A stretch of 64,000 nucleotides of DNA from Erysipelotrichaceae bacterium (GCA_017512285.1 JAFWGU010000006.1:29059-93058); one strand, 5' to 3'; numbered from the stretch's first letter, positions 37,445 through 46,549 are shown. Notes: a model not told the origin generated them from the sequence alone. Translations and numbers: made by a program.

Positions 37445-38488
37445 ATGTTCAAAAAGTCATTAGCATTATTGCTGGCTATCTTAATGGTCATCGGCATGAC
37501 AGCCTGTGGCAAGAAAGAAGGCGGCGGCGGAGAACAGGGTGGCTCCGACAATGAAAAGTACAGCGGCACAGTAATGCTCTACACCTCTACAGGTGAAGAC
37601 GTAGTTGTTGCACTGAAGGAAGCTTTCGAGAAGAAGTATCCAAACGTTACCATGGAATATATCCAGGCAACATCTGGCAAGATCACATCAAGACTGGCTG
37701 CTGAATTCGAATCCGGCACAATCGCCTGCGATACACTGTGGCTTGCTGACTTCTCAGGCATCATGACCTATAAGAATGAAGACAGACTGATTCAGTACAG
37801 GTCACCATTCGCTGAGAAGGTAGATGCAAAGTTCAAGGATGCTGACGGTTACTATACAGCTGCCCGTATCGTTGTTATGGGCTTAGGCTACAGCACAACA
37901 AAGTCATCTGATGCAGAAGTACCTAACAACTATGACGGCCTGATCTCTGAAACATTCAGAAACCAGATCATCATGACACATCCATCAAACTCTGGTACAA
38001 CAAAAGCCCTCGTTTATGCACTGGTTAACTCACCAAAGTATGGCTGGCCATTTTTCCAGAGCCTCAAGGACTATGGTACAGAAGTTAACGAATCTTCTAA
38101 CGCAACAAACAACGCAGTAGCTTCAGGCGGATACAAGATCTGCTTAGGTGTTGACTACAACGTCAAGAACCTGATGGATCAGGGTTCACCAATCGCATGG
38201 AGAGATACTGAAGACATCGTTGCAGTACCATGCCCAATCGCAGTTGTTAAGGGCTGCCCAAACGAAGAATTAGGCAAGTTACTGTTAGACTTCATTCTGG
38301 ACCCGGAGGGAGGCCAGAAGATCATGGTTGACATGAACATTACAGTATCATCACCTGATGTTCAGTTAAAACCTGGCATGCTGTCATCTGACGAACTGGC
38401 TGCTAAGGCATTACCAATTGACTGGGAAGACTTAGCTAAGACAGGCAAGGACATGATTGCCAAGTATAATGAAATTTTCCAGAAATAA
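37445..38488 (+). CDS. ABC importer system II, substrate-binding lipoprotein (COG1840-like)
   Basis: The 347-residue lipoprotein has lipobox GMTAC with Cys21 and a Gly-rich linker. The mature domain starts VMLYTSTGEDVVVALKEAF and has TLWLADFSGIM and THPSNSGTTKALV, the last a likely phosphate/carboxylate-contacting Ser/Thr loop. It belongs to the same superfamily as the binders of systems I and III but is clearly diverged. AAGGAGG precedes the start. It begins a five-gene operon that ends with the permuted mutase-like gene. Confidence 0.92.
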   Translation: MFKKSLALLLAILMVIGMTACGKKEGGGGEQGGSDNEKYSGTVMLYTSTGEDVVVALKEAFEKKYPNVTMEYIQATSGKITSRLAAEFESGTIACDTLWLADFSGIMTYKNEDRLIQYRSPFAEKVDAKFKDADGYYTAARIVVMGLGYSTTKSSDAEVPNNYDGLISETFRNQIIMTHPSNSGTTKALVYALVNSPKYGWPFFQSLKDYGTEVNESSNATNNAVASGGYKICLGVDYNVKNLMDQGSPIAWRDTEDIVAVPCPIAVVKGCPNEELGKLLLDFILDPEGGQKIMVDMNITVSSPDVQLKPGMLSSDELAAKALPIDWEDLAKTGKDMIAKYNEIFQK

Positions 38489-38516
38489 TCTAGAGAGTAC
38501 ACATAATTAAATAACC

Positions 38517-38557
38517 ATATATGCTGGTATAGTCTACTGTCTATTACCAGCATATAT
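38517..38557 (+). repeat. Intergenic inverted repeat between binding protein and ATPase genes
   Basis: ATATATGCTGGTA and its exact 13-base complement TACCAGCATATAT are separated by 15 bases. There is no T run, so it is more likely an mRNA-stabilising or processing stem than a full terminator. It could keep the binding-protein message in excess over the downstream genes. Confidence 0.75.
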
Positions 38558-38578
38558 ATTATGTAGAGAGGAGATACT

Positions 38579-39667
38579 ATGAATAAAGTAGAATTGGAAA
38601 ACATTACAGTGCGCTACGGTGATCATACGGTGTTGGACAATTTCTCTTTAACTATTCCTGAGGGAAAGATCATTGGTATTGTTGGCCCTTCTGCATGCGG
38701 TAAGACAACAGTTGTCAGAGCGATCTGCGGATTCGTAAATCCTCAGACCGGAACGGTAAAAATCAACGGAAATACGATGTATTCCAAGGAACAGAAAGTC
38801 AACATCGCACCTGAAAGAAGAAATGTCGGTGTTGTATTCCAGGACTATGCCGTATGGCCGCATCTTTCCGTCTATGATAACGTTGCCTACCCTCTGAAGA
38901 AAAGGAAGGTCAATAAGGAAGAGCTGGATAAGGAAGTCAAGGAAGCCCTGCGTCAGGTCAACATGTCATCCTACGAAAAGTATCTTCCTTCACAGCTGTC
39001 AGGCGGTCAGCAGCAGCGTGTTGCCATCGCCCGTGCCCTTACTTCAAGCAAGGACCTGCTGATCATGGACGAACCAATTACCAACCTTGATGCTAAACTG
39101 AGAGAACAGTTACTAGTAGAAATACGTTTGATGCAAGAGAGACTGGGATCAACCATCATCTACATCACCCACGACCAGGAAGCTGCCCTGCAGCTGTGTG
39201 ACAAGATCGTCATCATGCAGAACGACGGCTCAATCGGTCAGATTGGTACAGATGAGGAGATCATCAAGGATCCTGCCAACAAGTTCATCTTCAAGTTCAT
39301 CGGCGTTTCCAACTTCCTGCCTGTAAAGATGGAAGACGGAAAGTGCTACCTTGACTACAGTGAACCGATGCTGCTACGCGAGGGTAAGCCTGAAGGATAT
39401 CCTGATACGGACAAGCCTGTTGAAATGGGTGTCAGACCAATGGACGTCATCTTCGATGATGCCAGCCCGATCAAGGCCAAAATCATTCAGACCGTATTCT
39501 TAGGCAATATCTACAACTACTTCATTCAGCTGGGAGGTCAGGAACTGCGTGTTCAGAGAATTACCTCCGGTGGCGAAGAAGACGATAAGTACGTTGAGGG
39601 TAAGGAAGTCGGAATAAGATTCGTTGGTGAAAAGTACTACACCAGAGAGGAGAAAGCAGATGTTTAA
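38579..39667 (+). CDS. ABC importer system II, first ATPase
   Basis: The 362-residue ATPase has Walker A GPSACGKTT (Ala instead of the usual Gly), Q-loop VFQDYAVWP, signature LSGGQQQR, Walker B LLIMDEP, D-loop TNLDAKLR and H-loop ITHDQE, then a TOBE-like C-terminus. GAGGAG precedes the ATG. Its last eight bases overlap the permease start. Systems of this family normally have a single ATPase gene; here a second follows the permease. Confidence 0.93.
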   Translation: MNKVELENITVRYGDHTVLDNFSLTIPEGKIIGIVGPSACGKTTVVRAICGFVNPQTGTVKINGNTMYSKEQKVNIAPERRNVGVVFQDYAVWPHLSVYDNVAYPLKKRKVNKEELDKEVKEALRQVNMSSYEKYLPSQLSGGQQQRVAIARALTSSKDLLIMDEPITNLDAKLREQLLVEIRLMQERLGSTIIYITHDQEAALQLCDKIVIMQNDGSIGQIGTDEEIIKDPANKFIFKFIGVSNFLPVKMEDGKCYLDYSEPMLLREGKPEGYPDTDKPVEMGVRPMDVIFDDASPIKAKIIQTVFLGNIYNYFIQLGGQELRVQRITSGGEEDDKYVEGKEVGIRFVGEKYYTREEKADV

Positions 39668-41387
39668 AAAGGCACAGAACAAAGATTTTCTCGCATTAGA
39701 AGGCAAGCGCTCTGGTATTTCACTTGATAATGCAATGATCATATTCAGCTACATTGCTCTGACATTCGTTGTCATCATTCCTGTATTCATGATCATTTAC
39801 TACACATTCTGGGATGGAACAAAGATCGACTTTGAAATGTTCAAGACCGTTCTGTTCCAGCCGGAAAACCTGGGAGCTCTGAAGAACACAGCCATCATCG
39901 GTGTCGTAACTACTCTTCTGGCAGCTGTCATCGGCGTATTCTTCGCCTGGCTGTTAGGCCGTAGCGACATCCCTCTGAAGGGCTTGATGAGATTCCTGTT
40001 CTCTATCCCGTTCATGATTCCGCCATTTCTGGCAGCCATGAGCTGGGACATGATGTTCTCAGGAAGAGGAGGCTATGTAAATAACTTCCTGATGTCACTG
40101 TTCCATCTTGCCGAAGCGCCTTTCAATGTCAACAGCTTATTTGGCATCATTGTCATTGAGGTCGTATATTACTTCCCGTTTGTATACATGCAGGTAGTAA
40201 GTGCTTTGGAAAGAATGGACCCGACCCTGGAGGAAAGCGCCAGAATAGCCGGTGCGAGCCAGTTATATGTAATTACGCATATCACTCTGCCGCTGACGAT
40301 CCCTGCCATTTCTTCAGGAATGTTGCTGGTATTGATTACTTCACTGTCCAACTACGGCATCCCGTCGCTGTTGGGCTTCTCGAAGAACATATTCACATTA
40401 CCGACAATGATCGTCGAACTGATGAACAGAGCTGAAGGAAGCTTCGTCGGCATCAGACAGGCAGCATGTCTGTCCGTAATTCTGGTAGTCGTCGTTGCCA
40501 TCGCCTTGCTCATTCAGAGAATTGTACTGAATGTCGGCAGATATGACATCATCAAGGGTAAGTCAATGAGACCAATGCTGATCAAGTTAAGAGGGGCCAA
40601 GTATCCGTTACTGATCTTCTCATTATTCTTCCTGGCATTAGTCGTAATTGCACCGTTGGTAATGATTCTCTGCATCAGCTTCATCAAGGCATACGGGTTG
40701 CCAATCACACTGGAGAACTTCACTCTGGCTCATTACCAGAGAATCTTCGCCGGCAGCAACGTCATGGTTACTTCAGCCATCAAGAACAGCTTGTTCCTTG
40801 GCTTCAGCGCCGGTCTGATCTGTCTGTTCCTCGGCACGATGCTTGCCTATGTAATTTACAAGGTAAAACCAAAGGGCAGTGTAGTTCTGGAAATGATGGC
40901 AGTACTGCCATACTCATTACCAGGTACCGTTATGGCCATCGGTTGTATCCTGGCATGGTCCGGTAAGATCGCAGGCATCAACCTGTACAACACGATCTGG
41001 ATCATCCTGGTTGCCTACATTGCCCGTTATCTGTCATACGTACTGAAGTCAAGTTCAGCTGCCTTACAGCAGGTACACCCGTCTCTGGAAGAAGCCGCAA
41101 GAAGCTGCGGCGCGTCTCACCTGGAGTCATTAAAGGACATCACATTGCCGCTGATCAAGCCGGCTATGCTGTCAGGATTCTTCCTGGTATTCCTGCCGTG
41201 TATGAGAGAGCTGACAACATCAGTATTACTGTATGGACCAAAGAGCAGAACATTGGGTGTAATGATCTACAGCCTGCGTGTTAACGGCATGATCCCATCA
41301 GCCGCTGCACTGTCAGTACTGACGATCACGATCATCATCATCATGAACAATTTAGTAAACTACATTACTAAGGACAGGAGGAAGTAA
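39660..41387 (+). CDS. ABC importer system II, fused two-domain permease
   Basis: The 575-residue permease has two six-helix halves with EAA loops EESARIAGASQLYVITH near residue 205 and EEAARSCGASHLESLKD near residue 485. It has the same fused COG1178 layout as systems I and III. The start at 39660 is chosen because GAGGAGAAAGCAG precedes it; the longer frame from 39624 lies inside the ATPase gene. It starts within the ATPase gene and ends two bases before the second ATPase, so the genes are tightly coupled. Confidence 0.92.
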   Translation: MFKKAQNKDFLALEGKRSGISLDNAMIIFSYIALTFVVIIPVFMIIYYTFWDGTKIDFEMFKTVLFQPENLGALKNTAIIGVVTTLLAAVIGVFFAWLLGRSDIPLKGLMRFLFSIPFMIPPFLAAMSWDMMFSGRGGYVNNFLMSLFHLAEAPFNVNSLFGIIVIEVVYYFPFVYMQVVSALERMDPTLEESARIAGASQLYVITHITLPLTIPAISSGMLLVLITSLSNYGIPSLLGFSKNIFTLPTMIVELMNRAEGSFVGIRQAACLSVILVVVVAIALLIQRIVLNVGRYDIIKGKSMRPMLIKLRGAKYPLLIFSLFFLALVVIAPLVMILCISFIKAYGLPITLENFTLAHYQRIFAGSNVMVTSAIKNSLFLGFSAGLICLFLGTMLAYVIYKVKPKGSVVLEMMAVLPYSLPGTVMAIGCILAWSGKIAGINLYNTIWIILVAYIARYLSYVLKSSSAALQQVHPSLEEAARSCGASHLESLKDITLPLIKPAMLSGFFLVFLPCMRELTTSVLLYGPKSRTLGVMIYSLRVNGMIPSAAALSVLTITIIIIMNNLVNYITKDRRK

Positions 41388-41389
41388 TT

Positions 41390-42499
41390 ATGACAGACCA
41401 GATTGTACTGAATCATGTAACCAAATCCTTTACAACCAAGGAGTTAGGTACGGTTGTCGCTGTTAATGACTTCAACCTGACTGTTAAAAAGGGTGAATGC
41501 TTTGCCTTCTTAGGCCCATCAGGCTGCGGCAAGACAACAACCTTAAGAATGATTGCCGGTTTCGAAGACCTGACTGAAGGCCAGATCTATCTGGGCGACA
41601 AGCTGGTTTCCGACAGCAAGAAGAATATTTACATTCCACCTGAAAAGAGAGAGCTCGGAATGGTGTTCCAGGCCTTCGCAGTATGGCCGCACATGAACAT
41701 CTTCGATAACGTTGCCTTCCCTCTGAAGGTCAAGAAAGTCCCGAAGGCAGAGATTAAGGAAAGAGTTACCAAGGCTTTGCATTACACAAGCCTGGACGGT
41801 CTGGAGAAAACCTTCCCTTCTGATCTGTCAGGCGGACAGCAGCAGCGTATTGCCTTGGCCAGAGCCATCGTCGTTAATCCGGACGTTATGTTGCTGGATG
41901 AACCTCTGAGTAATCTGGACCCGCACTTACGCGAAACCATGAGATTTGAGATCAAGAGACTGCAGAAGGAATTCGGTTTTACGATCATCTTCGTAACACA
42001 CGACCAGGCTGAAGCCATGGCCATCTCCGACAGAATGCTGGTAATGGACATGGGTAACGTTCAGCAGATCGGTACACCAAGTGAACTCTATAACAAGCCG
42101 ATCAACAAGTTCGTTCACAGCTTCCTTGGTCAGTCCAACTTCACCAAGGTGGTCATCAAGGACGGCAAGGCTTACGCAAAGGGCCACATGGATCAGACCA
42201 TAGCCGTAGACGGAAACGTTCCGGAAGAAAACGGCGAAATGATCCTCGCTACCCGTCCTAATACGATCGATATCAACCGTGAATCAGGCTATAAGACCAG
42301 GATCATCAAGAGAACCTTCAAGACTGACTTCGTTGAATACCTGGTAGCCATCGGCGATGATACCGTTCTGATCCAGACACCGCACAGAAATCTGTTCAAG
42401 TCCGGTGAAGAATGTTACATCAGAGTCCACAATCCTGCCTGGTATCCACCGGAGGATGAAGAGGCTGAAAAGGAAAGAGAACGCCGTAACGTAGTATAA
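41390..42499 (+). CDS. ABC importer system II, second ATPase
   Basis: The 369-residue ATPase has consensus motifs throughout: GPSGCGKTT, VFQAFAVWP, LSGGQQQR, VMLLDEP with SNLDPHLR, and VTHDQAEAM. A C-terminal TOBE domain ends in a charged EEAEKERERR tail. Both ATPases of this operon look catalytically complete, so they could form a heterodimer or serve different permeases. AGGAGG lies just before the start. Confidence 0.93.
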   Translation: MTDQIVLNHVTKSFTTKELGTVVAVNDFNLTVKKGECFAFLGPSGCGKTTTLRMIAGFEDLTEGQIYLGDKLVSDSKKNIYIPPEKRELGMVFQAFAVWPHMNIFDNVAFPLKVKKVPKAEIKERVTKALHYTSLDGLEKTFPSDLSGGQQQRIALARAIVVNPDVMLLDEPLSNLDPHLRETMRFEIKRLQKEFGFTIIFVTHDQAEAMAISDRMLVMDMGNVQQIGTPSELYNKPINKFVHSFLGQSNFTKVVIKDGKAYAKGHMDQTIAVDGNVPEENGEMILATRPNTIDINRESGYKTRIIKRTFKTDFVEYLVAIGDDTVLIQTPHRNLFKSGEECYIRVHNPAWYPPEDEEAEKERERRNVV

Positions 42500-42517
42500 G
42501 CATTGAAAGGACACAGA

Positions 42518-44092
42518 ATGATCAGTAAGCTTAACCATGGCTGTGCCCAATTAGCAGAAGCAGTAAAAGAGGCTTATAATAACGGTCAGACTGACTATTA
42601 TTTAGAGCCTCTTGCTCTGACTAAGGACGGCAAGCCAATAGGAAAAATAGAAGAGGGAGACAGCGTCATATTCTGCTGCCGCAGAGGTGAAAGGGAAATT
42701 GAACTTACCGAAATGTTCACTGACCCAAGTTTTAGTGCGGTCGAAAGAAAATACGTTGATGACCTTCATTTTGTGATGCTCACGATGTACCATGAAAAAC
42801 TGGCTCATCTGCCTGTGGCCTTCGGACCTGAACATGTCAGAAAGCCTCTGGCTGAGATACTGGCCAATAACGGCAAGACACAGCTGCACATTTCCGAAAG
42901 TGAGAAGTTTGCCCATGTTACCTTCTTCTTCAACGGCGGTGAAAACGAACCGTTTGAAAATGAAGACGACATCTGCATACCATCACCGAAGGGCATTCCC
43001 TTTGATCAGAAGCCTGAACTGTCACTGCCTGAGGTAGTTGAGAAACTTAAAGGTTCATTCGGCAGGTATGACTTCATAGTCACCAACTTTGCCAACGGAG
43101 ACGTGATCGGTCATACTTCAAATTCCGAGGCCAAGATCAGGGCTGCCAAGGCCGTAAGTGAGGCCCTTGAGGAAACAGTAAGAACAGCCCTGGAAAATGA
43201 CTATGTGGTAGCTGTAACGGCTGACCATGGCAACATTGAGACCCTGTACAATAAGAACGGGGCTCCGCATGTAGCCCATACATCCAACCCGGTAGCCTTC
43301 ATAATGATCGATCCGAGAAAGCAGGAAAAGACCATTACACTCAAGGATGGAGCATTATCAAACGTTGCCCCAACCATACTTCACGTAATGGGACTTGAAA
43401 AGCCTGAGGAAATGACTGAAGATACTCTTACCACTGATGACTTTGGCGCCAACAGAAAGATGATACTCATCATCTGTGACGGCTGGGGCATCGGTACCCA
43501 CGATGACAATGATGCCATTTACCTGGCCGAGACTCCGTACTGGGACAGCCTTCTGGAAAGACAGTCTGTATCCTACCTGCATGCTTCAGGCGAATACGTA
43601 GGCTTAGGTAAAGGAAAGCCGGGCAACTCGGAAGCCGGACACTCCAACCTGGGAGCCGGCAGATGCGTTATGCAGGATGACATCAGAATCGACCAGGCCA
43701 TCGCTAACGGTGAATTCATGAACAATGAAGTCATCAGGGAAGCCTGCAAGAAGGCCAGAAACAGGAAGAAGGCCGTTCACCTGATCTCATACCTGACTCA
43801 CAAGTCATCCCATGGCAGCATTGAATACGCCTTACAGGCTGCTGAAGCCGCTCATCATGTCGGTGTGGATAACGTCTATCTGCACATCATCTTTGACGGC
43901 AGATCAACCGAACCTGGCAGTGCTCCTGATCTGCTAATGGAGCTTGAAGACAGGCTCTATGAAATGGGAACCGGTCTGGTAGTTGACGGCATCGGCAGAG
44001 GCTTTGCCCTGGACAGGGACCATAACTGGGAAAAGGTCAAGAAAGCCTATGACATGATGGTGCTTGGCAAAGGTACACAGTATTCAATTTGA
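42518..44092 (+). CDS. Circularly permuted cofactor-independent phosphoglycerate mutase-like protein
   Basis: The 524-residue protein has all blocks of iPGM (GpmI) in rotated order. Residues 10-60 match the middle of the transferase domain (PIGKIEEGDSVIF, then Arg56 and Arg59). Residues 120-140 hold SEKFAHVTFFFNGG with Lys130. NFANGDVIGHT (Asp195, His199), TADHGN (Asp236, His237) and AHTSNP (His254) form one metal half. Only after the usual C-terminal end, GLEKPEEMT (near 293-300), does the normal N-terminus follow: CDGWG (Asp321), GNSEAGHSNLGAG with nucleophile Ser371, His432, DGRST (Arg462), and GRGFALDRD with Arg494 and Arg500. All metal ligands and the serine are present. The Asp of the usual DGRD is Ser463, and the SDGG loop before His432 is changed. 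It is the last gene of ABC system II. The start at 42518 follows AAAGGA. Normal iPGM is about 510 residues, so nothing is missing. Confidence 0.9.
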   Translation: MISKLNHGCAQLAEAVKEAYNNGQTDYYLEPLALTKDGKPIGKIEEGDSVIFCCRRGEREIELTEMFTDPSFSAVERKYVDDLHFVMLTMYHEKLAHLPVAFGPEHVRKPLAEILANNGKTQLHISESEKFAHVTFFFNGGENEPFENEDDICIPSPKGIPFDQKPELSLPEVVEKLKGSFGRYDFIVTNFANGDVIGHTSNSEAKIRAAKAVSEALEETVRTALENDYVVAVTADHGNIETLYNKNGAPHVAHTSNPVAFIMIDPRKQEKTITLKDGALSNVAPTILHVMGLEKPEEMTEDTLTTDDFGANRKMILIICDGWGIGTHDDNDAIYLAETPYWDSLLERQSVSYLHASGEYVGLGKGKPGNSEAGHSNLGAGRCVMQDDIRIDQAIANGEFMNNEVIREACKKARNRKKAVHLISYLTHKSSHGSIEYALQAAEAAHHVGVDNVYLHIIFDGRSTEPGSAPDLLMELEDRLYEMGTGLVVDGIGRGFALDRDHNWEKVKKAYDMMVLGKGTQYSI

Positions 44093-44125
44093 TAATACCC
44101 TGAGCCACACCATGTAAAAGAAATT

Positions 44126-44175
44126 AAAAGTGTGTAAGCACACCCGGAGATAACCGGAAAAGCTTACACACTTTT
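44126..44175. terminator. Bidirectional terminator after ABC system II
   Basis: A 14-bp perfect stem AAAAGTGTGTAAGC/GCTTACACACTTTT encloses a smaller CCGG-agataa-CCGG hairpin and is flanked by T runs on both strands. Confidence 0.9.
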
Positions 44176-44194
44176 TCAATATTTTAAGAGCTTT

Positions 44195-46363
44195 CTATTG
44201 TTTCTTCTTTTTCTTTAACACATATACCGTCACGGCTGTTGCCACAACTGCCAGCCCGGCGGCAATCGGAATGATACTCACAGTGGATTTCTTTTCGGGT
44301 ACGCTTGGACCGTCTTCGAATTTTGCGGTGAAATAGATTTCTCTCTCATTCCTTGCGGGAACGTAATCATTGATGGAGACCTCTTTTCCGTCACCGGAAT
44401 CATGATACCAGCCGATGAAAGTCTTTCCATCGACTTCCGGAATTGGAATCTGGGATTCATCAATGGGCCAGTCCGTAAAATTAATGGCATCCTGAATGTT
44501 ATCACCGATCATGAAGATCGCCTGTTTATAAACCACCAGGATCTGAGAAGCATTCTCATCGTGCCAGCCAGCGATTTCTGCAATAAGTTTCTTATAACGT
44601 TCTATTTCACTGTCAAATGTCACGCCTGACATTTCCTCCTGTTTTTCATCCCTGATCGATGGGCAAACGGCGTGATTGGCTTTCTGGGACAGATAGACTT
44701 CTCTGGAAAAATCGTCGATCTTTCCTCCGGCTGCCGCAGATTTCTTCATGATGGCATCCACCTCTTTGACACGGGCAAGGAATGTACTCTTGAACTCCGG
44801 ATCTTTTTCATAAAGCTGCCTGAACCACGGAAAATTTACGAAATCAGTAAAGAAGCCGCTGTCCTTTGAAGAATAGTCACTGGACCTCCATGCAATGTCA
44901 AAATCCCAGAGCGGTCCCCAATACAGTTTGCCGCCGCGTTTCTTATATAAATATGTACTGCCGTTACGGAAGGCATCACCGTTTTCAGACATTGACTCGA
45001 TAATGTAATAGTTGATCAAGGAGTCCACGTCTATGTATTCCCTATACGAAACACCGTTCTTATCACACAGTTCTTCGCTGCAGATGACTTCGTCAACTGT
45101 CTGAATGTAGTTCTTAATATACTCATACTGTTCCTGCACGGAAAAATCATCAGGGTCAGGAGACTCCAGGTCAAAAGAAAGCTGTGAAACATATTCATCC
45201 ACGCTTGAAATGGTAAAACTGGATTCCGGTGGATTGTCCTTATATGTGCTCAGTAGATATCCGCCCGTCAGTTCCTCACCTTCCGTGACATCTTCAGTAA
45301 GTTCATCAATGTCTACCCTGTTTTTGCCTGTCTGCACGAGCTCACAAAGGCAATAACTGCCAAGGTAACGTCCATTCATCACAACGTTGACAGGGGTGCA
45401 TTGCGGTGTGAATTCCATGCCGATCTGCTTACCCAGCCATAAGGTATATCTGTTTCTGATCAGAGCATAATCAAAATAGTTGGCAATGAGTCCCCATTGC
45501 TTGTTCTCACCAAGTCCGAGGAGGCCTGCCTTTTTCTTAAGCTTTATCTTATAAGGCTTCTTGCCTGCGTTCCAGGTGGTATTTCCGCGTCCGCGGATAT
45601 AATCAAGTTCAAAGGTCTGGGTCTCTCCTTCTTCCTCCATGAATTCACTCTTATAACCATCGGGGATGTGCAGTGTCATGTTTCCATAGCACCTTGTCTT
45701 ATGATCATGATCCTCGTTCATGGCCGCAATCGTTCCCAGGCTCTCATCGATGTTTAATTCCACAACAGGAAGACTGTTGGCAACAAAAAGAACATTCTTC
45801 AGCATGAAGGACACCGGTGCATTCGCTGAACCATCCTCAAAGTCTACGTGCAGGCTGAGGGCATGACGGCCACTCAGATTATTTGAGCTGATGTCTGAAC
45901 AGTTGTTAAGATAACCGTTCGAGGTATCAGCTGTCTGCTGTACCGCAGCCCTGACGGAAACCTCATGTGCACCATCCAGCAAAGCCTTGACCGATGCACT
46001 GCCTTCATTGCCGCAAAAAGCATTGATGACCAGCAATCCTGCCTTGACGGACCCGAAATCAACATCATCCTTCCATCTGATCTCAACCTTTTCTATCTCA
46101 GAAGGTGTACCGCTGAAAAGAAGACCGCCATTTTCTTCGTCCACCTTTACCTCAGCCTTACTGCCATTGGTAACGATCTCGATTTTCTGGTCTTTTACAA
46201 GAGCGGAAATATCCATAAGCTCAAAACCTGCCGGAACCTCTACAGAGGCCGTCGGCTCTTTCGCCGGATCCGGCCCTGTGGATGGCGTGCATGCTGTCAG
46301 AACCTCAATCGCCAACAGCGCTGCCAGCAGAATTATCCATATCTTCTTTTTCATCATTCTCAT
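44195..46363 (-). CDS. CotH-kinase-like surface lipoprotein with C-terminal membrane anchor
   Basis: The protein has about 722 residues, a lipoprotein-like signal (AIEVLTAC) and a CotH domain in the middle. CotH blocks are YIRGRGNTTW, KPYKIKLKKKAGL, NYFDYALIRNRYTLWLG, VNVVMNGRYLGSYCLCE and, later, YWGPLWDFDIAW, where the Asp residues of an atypical kinase site lie. A WYHDSGDGKEV repeat unit of the Listeria-Bacteroides type and a terminal helix with a KKKKKQ tail follow. Spore CotH phosphorylates coat proteins; here an extracellular or wall role is more likely. Among four closely spaced in-frame ATGs, 46363 has the best AGGA spacing; 46369 is the longest reading. Confidence 0.87.
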   Translation of the reverse strand: MRMMKKKIWIILLAALLAIEVLTACTPSTGPDPAKEPTASVEVPAGFELMDISALVKDQKIEIVTNGSKAEVKVDEENGGLLFSGTPSEIEKVEIRWKDDVDFGSVKAGLLVINAFCGNEGSASVKALLDGAHEVSVRAAVQQTADTSNGYLNNCSDISSNNLSGRHALSLHVDFEDGSANAPVSFMLKNVLFVANSLPVVELNIDESLGTIAAMNEDHDHKTRCYGNMTLHIPDGYKSEFMEEEGETQTFELDYIRGRGNTTWNAGKKPYKIKLKKKAGLLGLGENKQWGLIANYFDYALIRNRYTLWLGKQIGMEFTPQCTPVNVVMNGRYLGSYCLCELVQTGKNRVDIDELTEDVTEGEELTGGYLLSTYKDNPPESSFTISSVDEYVSQLSFDLESPDPDDFSVQEQYEYIKNYIQTVDEVICSEELCDKNGVSYREYIDVDSLINYYIIESMSENGDAFRNGSTYLYKKRGGKLYWGPLWDFDIAWRSSDYSSKDSGFFTDFVNFPWFRQLYEKDPEFKSTFLARVKEVDAIMKKSAAAGGKIDDFSREVYLSQKANHAVCPSIRDEKQEEMSGVTFDSEIERYKKLIAEIAGWHDENASQILVVYKQAIFMIGDNIQDAINFTDWPIDESQIPIPEVDGKTFIGWYHDSGDGKEVSINDYVPARNEREIYFTAKFEDGPSVPEKKSTVSIIPIAAGLAVVATAVTVYVLKKKKKQ

Positions 46364-46496
46364 ACCCATTTATCCTGGCATATTATTACTTGCTTGTCAT
46401 AATAGTATTTTACCATGAGAGAAGTTTATTAAAAATCAAAAAACCTCACGATAATGAAGCATGCCTTTCTGCCGCTTTTTGCAACGCCACAAAAAA

Positions 46497-46531
46497 GGAA
46501 GGCATTACAGGATGATCCTGATCAGCCTTCC
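46497..46531 (-). terminator. Terminator of the PPi-PFK gene
   Basis: GGAAGGC and GCCTTCC form the stem; TTTTTT follows on the minus strand, just after the pfp stop. Confidence 0.88.
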
Positions 46532-46549
46532 TCTGATGTTTACTGTAAA

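Noticed and set aside
43440..43480. The join in the permuted mutase as two separate adjacent genes or a frameshift artefact
   Set aside because: The frame is continuous across the join, with no stop and no internal ribosome site, and the residues on both sides follow the same codon style.
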